64,000 nucleotides of DNA, from contig BSBK01009267.1 of NCBI GenBank assembly GCA_027943335.1, positions 524,001-588,000 of the forward strand, given 5' to 3'. The position numbers and the translations under genes were made by a program. This document shows positions 10,269-21,143 of the stretch, one piece after another (position 1 is the stretch's first letter; the number at the start of each line of letters is the position of its first letter). The DNA comes from Chamaecyparis obtusa. Its lineage: Eukaryota; Streptophyta; Pinopsida; Cupressales; Cupressaceae. The notes under the pieces are model-generated. The model did no database searches, had not been told where the DNA came from, and saw nothing but the letters and a program-made list of their open reading frames with translations.

Positions 10269-13114
10269 AACCTTATCCTCCATTTTCTCCTCCATCTTCC
10301 TTTCCCTATCAGCATCTGTGAGCATATCATTTTAAATCCTTGACATATCATGGTTTATCTTGTCAAGGAGCATTATCTAAAAAGTTTTCCTTCTTCCAAA
10401 AAAAATAAAAAAAGAACAAAAAATAAAAAAAGAACAAAAAATAAAAAAATTGAAAATGTGCCATGGTGAAAACCTGGAAACAGGCACCTTGGTAGCAAAA
10501 GTAAAGAAAAATAAATTCATCCTATGGTGAAAACCACTCCCTTGTGGCACCTTGGATAAGTACCGTGATGAAAACTTGGCAATCAGACATCATGCGTAGT
10601 TCTTCTACATTTTTCATCCATTCTGTCTTCTCTCTTTGATCTTGACAATGTTGACCTATACACGAACATTTGGCTATCTTGTGAGCTATCTTACGATGAT
10701 CTTGCTTTCATTTCATTCATGTTTAGCTTTTATATTCATTTTCCTCCATTCATTCTAGCCTTTCGCTATCCTTTTCCCCTTTGGTCTTGATCTAAAAAAA
10801 AAAGAGTAAAACATGATGCTATGAAACCTCTTGACATGTCTACTCTTTTGGATTGCATCCTTTCCTTCTTTTGCATTACGCTTTTGAGGCTTATCCTATG
10901 CTGGCCTTTCATTTCTTGTCCAAATGCGCTTTACATGACAATTTTTCCCTAGCTTGGGTACTCTTAAGGAGTTTTCCTTTGAGGATTTATTCCCTTCACT
11001 CTCCTTCATTCTCATGTCTTCCATCTCTTCCACCAACTTGCTTATCCATCTTGTCCCTCACCTTGCTAGATATTGGGACTACACGATGTGATCTTGCTTA
11101 TGAGTTTAATACCCATTCTGTTTGGGGGCATCCTTTGTATATATCTTATTGGTCTTGAAAAAATACCAAAAAAATTCATATATGATGTTGAAAAAATCTT
11201 AAAAAGTATAAAAAGTCTTGAAAAATACAAAAAAATCAAAAAATTTAAAAAATTTAAAAAAATAGAAAAAGTGCCTTGGTGAAAACCTGGAAACAAGTGC
11301 TTTGGTAGCAAAAATACAAAAAAATGAAAAAAGAGAAAAATTGCAATAAAAATCCAAGTGGTAAAAACTTGGAAACATGTGCTACTCAAAGCCTTTTGCA
11401 CTCCTATTTGTTAGCATACGTCCTCGACACTGAACCTTTCTCCATCATGTCTTGACCTTATTTAGCTTAGTCTGGAATTGGTCTTTACCTTTGTCTAGGG
11501 GGCATAACTGTTTGCATAGGTCCTTTTGGTGCGTTTGTCTCTTGGGGCATTCCACAACAGGTGTTTTTCAACACCACCCCAAATAGTGTTTCTCAACACT
11601 ACCCTTGCGTCGAGTGTTTCTCAACACTTATCAGATGTCTTACCCAATAGTCTAGTATGATGCGACATTTCTCATTTGCAAATGTGATACTCAAAGTTTG
11701 ACTCTATGACCAACACACATGCACTGTTGAGATATGCTGACTTTATTTTTCTTTGTGTGCTGTCTACAAGGATTTCTTTGTTGAGTGGTCTCTCCTTGAG
11801 AAGTTTTTGATGATGCATAGCTAGAATACTGAGGGTATGAGAACATGTTTTATTTTTTTATCTGCTTGTGGGTATATTTTGTTGATCCTAACTGTCATGA
11901 GCATTTATGCTGGTCTTACTTGACACTATGGATTGACAAGGTATTATCCTTGACTATTTTGTGAGTGCATGCTTCTAGTTATCCTGACTTTCATGTGTCT
12001 TGATACAAGCATAATTGCATCATATCAAATTTAGGTGATCTCACTAAATTAGTCATCTGGACCTACATGTCTTTGATGCCTAGGTGAGATTTCCACATTT
12101 CTATCTGATAAAGATCATATTCATATCCACATAGTTATGCTAGTGTGGATTGTATGATCTTACGACACTACCAATAATGCTCGATGATGATAATTAGATG
12201 TCTATAGGCATTGTGACCTTGCAAGTCAACCACTTTTTATAGTAGCTTGCATTTTTAGGTTCATGTTAGATTAGTTTTGCATCTTGCATATGGAGAGAGC
12301 TCTCATTTTTATCATCTATGGACTAGTTGGTCAACTGTGCTCATTTTCTGATTCTTCTTGATCATATCTTTCATTTTTGATCTTTCATATCACATCATTT
12401 TTTATCCATTTTCGGACTCGAAATCAAAATCTGAGTCATGTTTCCAAGTTTTCTCATTCTTCTATGCAGTTGACTGACCTTTTGAGGCATAATTCTTTGA
12501 TCTTTGATGGAATTTCTTCCTTTCCATGTTTTCCAAACTTCTAGTCTTTCATTCACCCCTTTCACTTCCTCTCTCTGAGGTTTGACTTAATTTTTCTCTT
12601 ATATCTTTTTGAGTCAAACCTCATCAACCTGGGGCATATCTTCACTATTTGATGGTTATCCTATCATGCTCCATCCTTTGATTATGATTTATTGTGACTT
12701 GATTAGGTTTATCAATTTGTTGTTCTCCTCTATCTGATTTCAATTTTGATTCCGAGGGGGCAGTACCTATCAGCTTTAATCTTTGATTTAGCTTTATCAT
12801 TCAGCTCAGCTTGAGATTCTTATTTTTAGACTTGATTATCACCTAGCAGCAATGGTGGTGATTTTGTCTTTCAATTTTTATCTCCTATTTTTTAGACTTG
12901 ATTCTTGCCTAGCAGCAACAGCGATAGTTTTGTCTAAGGCTTGATTTGCACCTAGCAGCGACAATGTTGGTCTTGTCTTTCAGCTTTTGCTTATCTTTGT
13001 CTTGATGTGTTCCCAAAATGAACACACATCTGTGTTGTTTTGTGATCTCAAATCGATCTCACATTTCAATTCTTCTTTGACTGCATGTGTTCCTGAAATG
13101 ATCACACATTAGTC
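10269..13114 (+). other. 3' untranslated region of the 9.9-kb element
   Basis: About 2.85 kb without supportable coding. Contents: A-rich blocks (10395-10450, 11155-11350), each next to copies of a 'GGTGAAAACCTGGAAACA' module (10460-10590, 11275-11385), short repeats around TTCTCAACACT (11560-11625), and a threefold CCTAGCAGC repeat (12835-12965). Open frames at 10853-11401 sit in simple-sequence or AT-rich DNA and show no domain. Confidence 0.65.
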
Positions 13115-13127
13115 AAAGAGGGGCAAA
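13115..13127 (+). other. Polypurine tract of the 9.9-kb element
   Basis: AAAGAGGGGCAAA directly precedes the right LTR start TGTATGC. This is the expected position and purine content. Confidence 0.88.
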
Positions 13128-14131
13128 TGTATGCACCCTAAAATGGTCGCCTAGACTTTGGGCCTCCATTCAGCAATTTGTCAAATCCCTAAATCAATAT
13201 TTTCAAAAATCAATCAATTATATCAATTTCTTTGATCAAATCATAATCAATTCAATATTTCCTAAGGTTTGAGCTTTATTTAATTTTAAAAAATAAAAAA
13301 TAAAAATCTTATTTAATTAAGAGAACATGCTCCCTTTTAATTAATTAAAAATCTCTTTTAATTAAATAATAAAATCACTTTATCCTAAGCCTTTATTTAA
13401 TTAAAAGGAATTTCTTCCCCTTTTATTTAAATAAAAAATTCTCACTTTTCTTTTTATCCTATGTTGCACAAATAAAGTATTATTCTTCTTTTATAAAAAG
13501 GAAAAAGCACTTTTTGTCTCATATAGACACTAAAGTCAACTCCTATTTTCCTATTGGAGAATATTTCTGCACAAGGATCAAGCTTCTATTTTTCTCCATC
13601 GTTGATTAAGTCTTTTGCCTCTTAATCTCGATCGTCCATTGATTCTCATTCTCTATAAAAGGAGAGTTCTCTTCTTCATTTTCATATCTTAGGTTTTTAT
13701 GCTAATATTATGCTGCAAGTTTTCTAGGTCATTTGGAGCTCTTTGAAGATATTCTACATCCAAGCTTTGAAGACTTGTTATTGCATTTCATTGTAGTTGC
13801 ATATTTCCTTTCTTAGTTACATTATCATGGCATATTAGCTTAGAATTCCTTTAATGCAATAGATTAACTTGCATTGTCATATAGATTTGCATTGCATTGC
13901 ATCCATATTGATTTCATTGGAGATATTGGCATTGTTGCCCTTGTCTTTGATTTGGAATATTTCATTGTGTGGTTGACCAGCAAGGTCATGAGTTTATAGC
14001 TCTAGTTGAGAGCAATTTTACAAATCTTGCAACTCCATGCATAAAGAGCTATGGATCGATTTGTGAGGGCTCATTCTTGAGTTTTCTTGCATGTAAGGAT
14101 TCATAGAAGTGTGACAAAATTTGAGCACACA
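13128..14131 (+). repeat. 3' LTR of the 9.9-kb element
   Basis: 1004 bp, colinear with 4214-5217, with most differences C/T or A/G. TATAAAAGG lies at 13654-13662. Followed by the CCCTT duplication. Confidence 0.93.
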
Positions 14132-14136
14132 CCCTT
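14132..14136. repeat. Target-site duplication CCCTT, right copy
   Basis: Perfect match to 4209-4213. Copia-1 coding resumes immediately after it. Confidence 0.93.
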
Positions 14137-14611
14137 ACATTACTTATCTTTACTATGTTATAAAAATTTATATGACATAGTATTTTATGCCACAACCAAC
14201 TGTCATCTACTTTAGCAACAAAACAACTTGCTTCTGGATTAAGCTGAAAAACATTACCTTTGGTCTTTGATCCTGATGCAATTATTTCTCCTTCTTTGTT
14301 GTTAATGATGCACTTGTTTCCATTGAATTCTAATCTGTAACCTTTTTCAAGTAACTACCCAATACTTAGTAGGTTATGTTTCAAACCATCAACATAAAGA
14401 ACATCATCAGTACTATTCTTTCCATCCAAGGTGATGGATCCTCTACCAATGATGGGTTTAGGAGTGTTATCTCCAAATCTAACCATGCCACCATTATATT
14501 TGTCTAGATGAACAAATCTATCTTTATCACTTGTCATGTGATGTGAACAACCACTATCTATAATCTAGTCTGTCCTTATATCAGTTTGTGAAATCAATGG
14601 TAGTTCTTGTT
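14132..14611 (-). pseudogene. Copia-1 protease and pre-integrase segment
   Basis: The minus-strand reading shows IIDSGCSHHMTSDK with an intact DSG aspartic-protease active site. It is followed by MVRFGDNTPKPIIGRGSI, VLYVDGLKHNLLSIG and YRLEFNGNKCII, then the pre-integrase motif WLWHKILCHINF up to the insertion junction. In-frame TAG codons stand where Gln (after LLSIG) and Trp (before IIDSG) are expected, both explained by single C-to-T changes on one strand or the other. The protease would cleave the Gag-Pol polyprotein. Confidence 0.88.
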
Positions 14612-15610
14612 CTATTTCTCATCTTCATGATCTTTCTTATTGTTCATTTTCTCTATGATAGCAATAAATACAATTTCTTCTTTAGCTAAATCATCATCTG
14701 AAACTCCATGTCCAGCATAGTAACATTCCTTAGAGTATTTAGGCTTGTAGTCATTTTTTAACTTTCTAGCTCTTAAAGGACATTTAGATGCAAAGTGACC
14801 AATCTTATAACATGAAAAGCATTTAAATGGAAATTGACCTTCATATTTTCCTTTTCCTTTCTTTTCTCTTTTTTCAATCATAGAAATGAAATCATTTAGT
14901 GTTTTCTCTTCATCATCATCATCAAAATTGCCAGAAATTTTTGCAGATTTCTTACCATGAACTATTGCTTTGAAGGTTGTCTCACTTTTAGGTTCTATCT
15001 TCAATCTTGAAATCTCAAAAGCTAAGATTCTGTTGATCAAGGTCTCTCTCTTGAAATTTGATGTAAGCTACATGGTCTCATCAAGGATGCTTACCTTGTT
15101 TTCATATTTTGAAGTGAGGGTAGTCATCAATTTGTCCATGATATCTTCCTCTGAGATCTCTCCACCATTGTTCCTAATTCTATCAACTGCTTCATTGATC
15201 CTTTGATTGTAAGCTTTGATGTTTTCTTCAGGTAGAATCTCTAATGCATTGTATCTTTTCTTCCATGTTTTTTTACGTGCATCCTTTGTCTGTTTATCTC
15301 TTTAAAATATGTCTTCTAGGTACTTCCATATTTTGTGGGTTGTATCTACTTTCTTTATTTCTGAAAACTCACTATCAGATAGGGCACTAATAAGGGCTTC
15401 TTTGGCTATTACATTTTGATGAAATAATTCCTTTTTCTTATCAATAGCATCATCCTTTGCAAGGTCTTCTAAAGTAGGGATCTTAACTACTTTGATAGTT
15501 ACATCAAAAACTTCAAAAGCAATGCATTGCAAATGAGTCACCATCTTGTTCTTCCAATCAAGATAATTCTCTCCATCAAACTTAGGACTTTCTTTTCTGG
15601 AGAATGCCAT
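14612..15610 (-). pseudogene. Copia-1 gag
   Basis: Starts MAFSRKESPKFDGENYLDW at 15610, the usual copia gag N-terminus. A helical nucleocapsid body follows (KKTWKKRYNALEILPEENI near 15270-15215) and a CCHC zinc knuckle FKCFSCYKIGHFASKCP (near 14820). The tail is Asp/Glu/Lys-rich. Stops near 15302 and 15070 interrupt one frame. Gag forms the cytoplasmic virus-like particle and binds element RNA through the knuckle. Confidence 0.9.
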
Positions 15611-15652
15611 CTGATCAACCTAAAGCTATTAAACTTTCTCTCCAAGGCACTT

Positions 15653-15665
15653 GGCTCTAATAACA
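15653..15665 (-). other. Copia-1 primer-binding site (mutated)
   Basis: The minus strand reads TGTTATTAGAGCC, two mismatches from the initiator-Met type TGGTATCAGAGC seen perfectly at 27300-27311. It lies two bases from the LTR. Confidence 0.8.
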
Positions 15666-15667
15666 AT

Positions 15668-16986
15668 TGTTAGGAATAGTCCCAAGAGATAACTGAGAAG
15701 GGGGCGGGGGGAGGGGGTGTGAATCAGTTATCTACAAATTTCAATTCTTTATCCAATTAAGTATACTTAAACATAAATTATAAACATAATGAAAGAACAC
15801 TTGAACACAACACCAATATTTTGGTTACAGGGAAACCCAAATAGGTAAAAACCCCAGTGGGAATTGACACCCACTAATATTTTGCATTAGTGTATTATGA
15901 TCCTTGTTAGAAGATCCTTAACCCTATTAGGAGTTTCTTTATAATATATTTAGTACAGTAGAATTGGTCAAAGGTTGGACCCTATTAGGAGTCTTTTACA
16001 ATAGTTCCTGCTAGGGGAGAGGATGCACTATCTGAGAGCACACTACTCAAAGGGGTGAAGGCTACAACCTTCTATTTAATAGATACACACTATATCTGGA
16101 TCTTGGTGAACTACGCTTAGACCCATTGTCTAGATCAGTTCCAATGTATAGCATAAATACTTTACTTGGTCACATAGACCTTCTTCTAATGGATCAACAC
16201 TTTGCACACTCTGTTCTACTCTTCACAATTAACTATGAACCACACTTCAGTAATCACAAATGACTGCCTATAAATATCTTTCCTCTAAATGATATAATCA
16301 AGGTGGCATGTTAGAACCACCTTGAAATCATAATAGATAATTCATAACAAACTCCAATAATAATTTAGTTGGCTCTACTAAGCATGCAACACATTCTAGG
16401 ACCTGTCTAATAAGATAATTGTAGACGCACGCTACACACTGTTGGCTCTACCAAAATAACTGTATCTTTCTCCTCAAGTTGAATTACTTCATGCACTCTT
16501 AAATGGACATCACTAACCCTTCTCCAAGCTTAAATCCAAGGGTACATACCAAAATGATAGGTGCAACTCCATAACCAATATAATCTATGTCAACTCTTTT
16601 GAACAAACACAAGAAACTGCTACTAGTGAATAGCGACTGCATAACCTCAGTTCTACTAATCATCAGACTCTACTTCCATGAATGTAACATCATTAATATG
16701 TCTTCATCATATATCCAAGCATGCAAGGCTCCATGATAAATGTACAGACAACCATACATGGAACACTACTTGTTACTCTGTCAGGAACACTGTTGGTCCA
16801 CATGCTGCTATATAACTGTCTGTACTAATAGTTAACCTTTGTGCCCATGATATCATGTTGATAACATGTCCATGCTATATATATTGAAAGATTACTTGCA
16901 TAAGTCTTCCATGCATGCTACTTACCATATGTTGTCATCAATGAAAAACATATAGTTAGTACTGGCCTGCTGGCAAATCTCCAACA
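15668..16986 (-). repeat. 5' LTR of Copia-1
   Basis: 1319 bp. The plus strand runs from TGTTAGGAATAGTCCC to AAATCTCCAACA. It matches the left LTR throughout. The minus strand has a TATATATA run near 16870-16880 as a possible core promoter. Confidence 0.93.
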
Positions 16987-18580
16987 GACCTTCTCTATTG
17001 GCTCTATCAAAATTTGTAATCTTTCTTCCTCATGTGCTAGTAAGGTATCCAACCTCTCTTCCTTAGGTTCCACAATTGGGTTTTCACCATCGGAAACATC
17101 TTTTATTTTTATTTTTCTTGGTTCTAGTAATGCCACATGGTGGTTTTCACCACTAGAACTCTTCATTTTTTTACTTTTTTTTCATTTTTTCTTTTGGATT
17201 AAGAGGTTGGATCCCTGCCTTTCTCATCATGTTGGGATTAAAATCATTTATGGAAGAGGGGTCAACCACATTTAGGTATTGTTTCATTGCTTAGTCATTG
17301 GGAAATTATAGTAACTCATTTGGTTCGGTTAAGTCCTAATCAATAAGTTTGGGATGCATTAAAGATAAAGATTCAATTGGCAAGTTGTCATTGGCTAGGA
17401 TTAAGGACATGATCTCATTAGATGGTTTATAAATTGTATCATTAAGGTTAATAACATGAGCTTGCTCAAGATGCTCCCTAGAAGAAGGATCGAAGTCTAC
17501 TTCACTTGAGTCCTCTAAGACTTCTACGGGAATGAAGACATGTGGGTTAAACCTACCATTCAAATCATCCAACCATGAAGGTACCCAAGGTTCACCAACC
17601 CATGGATAATTGTGTGCTTTCCCTATGGTAGATTCTTATGGATCAGGTTGCATGTATGTATTAATTATCTCTGGATCTTCACTATCTTGAGTTTTTTCTT
17701 TAGGAACATTAGTATAAGAATTCATTATGACAATCTCTTTTTCATGGAAAGATTGTTTGAATAATGAATCCCATTCATATTCTCCAGAATCATCACTATC
17801 ACCATCAGACTCTACCATGTTCACTTTTTCATAAAAATCATGCATAGGGCTAGAACTTTCTTCTTTGTATTGATATCCTATTCCTGATTTTTCTTCCTTT
17901 GATCTCCAAGAAGGTTCAATAGGTTCAAGAAAACCTCTATTTCTTATACCCAAGGGTCATCTTCCCTTATACCCCATTTTTTCATTATTTCAAACCCCTT
18001 TCCATATTGGTCAACTTGGATATTGATGTGTTGAATTATTTCCACGGGGTTGTTTGAAGTATCGCTTTCATCTTTGTAAAGCCATTGTAGAACCTCATCG
18101 TCTTCTTTCTCAAGTGCCGTTGTCACTCTCTCTTACAAAATGAGAGTTGTATTTGTGAGGAGGATGGTCCTTGGAAGTTTTTCCATGTGTCTTTGGGGAA
18201 GTAGGTAAATCAAATAGAGAAACAAAATATTCCCCTACTCCTTTAGAACCAATTCTACATTCTTTTTTGAAATTTTGAATCATCTCACTCATTTGGTTAT
18301 AGTGATCTTCATTGGCTTTTCTTTTCTCCTCTTTGGTAGGTTTAGAAAGCTCCACCTCTAGCATGGATGCTTTTCCTGAATTTTGATTTGAACTTGGACC
18401 CTCATAACTCACTTTTTCTTTTCCCTTAGTCAACGTAGTTGAGTTAGTTTGCATAGGGTTTGAGGTAGAGGTAAAATTTGATGTTAACTTAGGATTATCA
18501 CCTTTAGGCTCTTCAATGGTAGTATTTAAAACAATCCCTTCTCTATTATGAGGAATAAATAATTCATGAAGAGGCTTCAA
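16987..18580 (-). pseudogene. Gypsy-A region between protease and RT, with G-patch-like remnant
   Basis: A run of acidic, low-complexity minus-strand peptides downstream of the protease: KASMLEVELSKPTKEEKRKA (about 18370-18310), FDLPTSPKTHGK, then a segment spanning 18010-17870 with FEIMKKWGIRED, IRNRGFLEPIEPSW and SGIGYQ. That spacing of Gly, Pro and hydrophobic residues resembles a degenerate G-patch domain, which is known next to some retroviral and Tat proteases. Further on lie DSDDSGEYEWDSLF and the Glu-rich PIVEPKEERLDTLLAHEEER. Frame changes near 18120, 17950 and 17170 and several stops show decay. No RT motif is reached before the Copia-1 insertion at 16986. Confidence 0.6.
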
Positions 18581-18592
18581 TGTGTTACAATA

Positions 18593-19246
18593 TTAAAAAG
18601 GATTTGAATCCCCTCCAATTTTGATTTCTTCTCCCATGTATGGAAATTTGATACATTGATGGTATGTAGAAGGAACCACTTGCATCTCATGTATCCATGG
18701 CCTCCCCAATAAGATGTTATAAGTTAACTTCATATCTAGGACTTGACATATAGTATCCTTTTTGATGGGCCCAACTTGAATAGGTAAGATAATCATGCCT
18801 TTTGAAGATCTCTCTTCCTCATCATGAGCTTGAATAGTAATTTTCTTCTTAGGATCAATAGAAGATTCGGATAAACCTAAGGACTTGACAAGGTTTAAAG
18901 TGCAAATATTAAGACTAGCTCCCCCATCTATGAGAACTCTCTTAACCCTATGTCTTTGAATGAGAACTTCTATATGTAACAAAAAATTTTGAGGATGAGT
19001 AATGGACATATCATCTTGTTCTAAAAATGAAAGAAAATGTGGTGTAGTGAGGTGTCCCACCATGTTTTGAAATTTTTCTTCCTCCAAGTTTATAGGAACA
19101 TTAGTCCCCAATAGGGCTTGTTCCAAGATCTCCCTATGATTTGGAGATAATTTTAACAACTCCAAAATAGAAATTTGAGCCGGAGTCTTTTGCAATTGGT
19201 CCACCAAATTATATGGCTTTGTTGTATTAGATGGTTGTTTAGCCAA
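18593..19246 (-). pseudogene. Gypsy-A aspartic protease domain
   Basis: Open for 217 codons. The active-site motif is RVLIDGGASLNICTL (about 18955-18915); DGG in place of DSG is usual in Tat-type proteases. The flap and C-terminal parts are recognisable: KKITIQAHDEEERSSKGMI, then CQVLDMKLTYNILLGRPWIH, where ILLGRPWI is the family's terminal signature. It lies downstream of gag in the same frame, separated by stops near 19385, as expected for a gag-pro-pol polyprotein. It processes the polyprotein in the particle. Confidence 0.87.
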
Positions 19247-19384
19247 AATACTTGCTGGTGTAGGACCAATAGGTTTAGGATCAACCCCTTGTAGGGTAAT
19301 CCTTGAAGTTTTCCCCTGAGTGATAGCATAATATGTTTCCTTTTTGGGTTGTTCCTTGATTACAACAACATTGACAACATGCTC

Positions 19385-21070
19385 CTATCTGGATAATATA
19401 TTGACAATGGTATCATAATGATGAGAAAAATTAACTTTCATGTTGTCTTGCTTATTTGAATTAGAAGATTCACCCTTATCATGGTTATAAAAAGGTTTCT
19501 TAAATGTCATGTGATCCTCATTATTTTGAGGCCCTTCTATCATGATCACACCATAGTCAATACAATCTTGTACCACATTTTTCAACTGCAAGCAATCATT
19601 TGTGGTATGTCCTCTATTTATGTGGTATTCACAATGACTAGACTCCTTCCACCAATTGGGCTTGTTGTGTGGTTCATATGGTTGAGCTCTAGGTAAATCA
19701 ATAATCTTATTAGCAATGAGAGTTCTCAATGCATTCTCAAGAGGTTGACCCAAAGGTGTGAATGTCCTCTTGGGAGATAGTGTAAGGAATGGATTAGGCT
19801 TGTTAGCCCCTTGATTTTTCCTCAAGTTGTTATTATTGGTATTGTTGTGGAAAGTTAATTTGGGAGCTTGATCTACATTATTCACTTGAGTAGGTGTTCT
19901 CATGAGAGTAAAAGGAGTGGGTTTCAAATTATTAGCATCAACAACCCCATCATTGACCACACCTTTGTTGTTGTTCCTCAACCCAAATCTGTTGTAGTTG
20001 TTAGGAGGATTGTTATTCTGATTGTTATTATTATTGGAGGTATTGTTGTTGTTGTGATTCTTGTTATCTTTTTCCAGCTTTATTTCTCCACTTTTAACCA
20101 ATACCTCCTTCGTAGTCACTCCATTTTTAATAAGTTCTTGAAAAGACCTAGGACATTGCAACTTCAACCGATAATTCATTTCATTACTCAAGCTATTTAT
20201 AAAGATGTCCATCTTTTCCTTTTCTAGTACACTTTGAGGGTATCTAGCAAATAATGTCCTCCATCTTTGTAATAAAAGTAGGAATCCTTCTCCCTCTCTT
20301 TGCCTAGTGTTGCATAAGGTAATCATTGTAACTTCATGTTTGATATTATATGAATAATGTGTTACAAACTTAGCAGCTAGCTCTTCAAAAGTTTAGATGC
20401 TCGAAGGTAATTTTGAAAACCATTCCATGGTCATACCTCCCAAACTTCTAGGAAACAACCTCATTAAATAAGTAGTGTCATGCATGAACTCCAAGCTTAA
20501 TGTACAAAATTCCCTTAAATGATCTTGAGGATCAGATGCTCCTTCATATTTTTCATACTTAGGAAATACCACATTGTTAGGCAATGGTATCATGATTAAA
20601 CTCTTTTCAAAAGGGAATGGACACAATGCCTCTATTGAAAAGGGTTTAGGAGCCCCATTTTTCTTTGTTGTGTCTGATTGCATTTGGAATAACTTAAATT
20701 GTTTGTTCATGATATCAACCGGACTATCTTCAACTTTCTTTCCCTTAAGTTGATTGACATCATAGTCATGAGGGAGTTTAAGACCTCCTCGAGCTAAGTC
20801 TAGAAAATACTTCTCTTTATCTTTTGCTAATGATTTTTCCATGAGCTTCATGAAGTATGGGCTTTGTATGGCTTCACTAACCTTTTCATTAGTTGTGTCT
20901 TCAGCTGTTGGTTCACCATTGCCCCCATTGTTAGTGTTGTTAATTCCTTGATTGTTAGGGTCTATTCCTAATCCTCCATTGTTATTATTTGACCCAAGAT
21001 TGTTTCGGTCGATTCCTCCTCCATTGTTGTTGGTTTGATCTAAACCTGAGTTTCCAAAAGGAAAAGCCAT
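19385..21070 (-). pseudogene. Gypsy-A gag
   Basis: Starts MAFPFGNSGLDQTNNNGG at 21070 with an Asn/Gly-rich N-terminus and runs 562 codons in one frame with a single in-frame stop near 20393. The retro_gag core is visible: FPKYEKYEGASDPQDHLREF, MEWFSKLP, then past the stop FEELAAKFVTHYS, REGEGFLLLLQRWRTLFARY and CPRSFQELIKNG. A long Asn run (about 20070-20015) and a Cys/His motif CEYHINRGHTTNDC (near 19630) follow, typical of Tat gag. It builds the particle. The gag start is only about 70 bases from the 7.2-kb insertion. Confidence 0.88.
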
Positions 21071-21138
21071 GTTGGTTTCTACTCCTTAAACAGGTTCTTG
21101 TGGTATTCTTGAGGTAAATGTGTCACTCGAAAAAGGAA

Positions 21139-21143
21139 GTTCT
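21139..21143. repeat. Target-site duplication GTTCT, left copy
   Basis: GTTCT recurs at 28330-28334. It fixes the ends of the 7.2-kb element. Confidence 0.92.

Larger units (their letters stand above)
4214..14131 (+). mobile_element. Complete 9.9-kb non-autonomous LTR retrotransposon inserted in Copia-1
   Basis: Two 1004-bp LTRs (4214-5217, 13128-14131) start TGTATGCACC, end in GCACACA and are flanked by CCCTT. A PBS (5222-5239) and a PPT (13115-13127) place transcription on the plus strand. I find no gag, protease, RT, RNase H or integrase motif in the 7.9-kb interior, only one decayed Ser/Pro-rich ORF, so it must have been moved by enzymes from another element. Its PBS is nearly identical to that of Gypsy-A (30694-30711), pointing to a Tat-like Ty3 helper; this is inference. 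The LTRs differ by perhaps 2-3 percent, mostly transitions, making this the youngest insertion in the window. Confidence 0.93.
1..16986 (-). mobile_element. Copia-1: Ty1/copia LTR retrotransposon, left end outside the window
   Basis: Two direct repeats (1-1281 and 15668-16986) flank a region that on the minus strand reads PBS, gag, protease, integrase, RT, RNase H, PPT, the Ty1/copia order. The left LTR lacks about 50 bases at its outer end because the window starts inside it. The element is split by a later insertion (4214-14131); integrase coding resumes exactly on either side. By eye the LTRs differ at roughly one base in fifteen, so this is an old copy. On its right it abuts Gypsy-A, whose pre-RT region stops at 16987, so Copia-1 inserted into Gypsy-A. 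The 5-bp target duplication should be GACCT (16987-16991); its partner lies outside the window. Confidence 0.93.

Noticed and set aside
10133..11401. Several short frames in T-rich or A-rich DNA after the Ser/Pro-rich ORF
   Set aside because: Composition-driven frames rich in Leu/Phe/Ser or Lys. They overlap repeats and show no motif.
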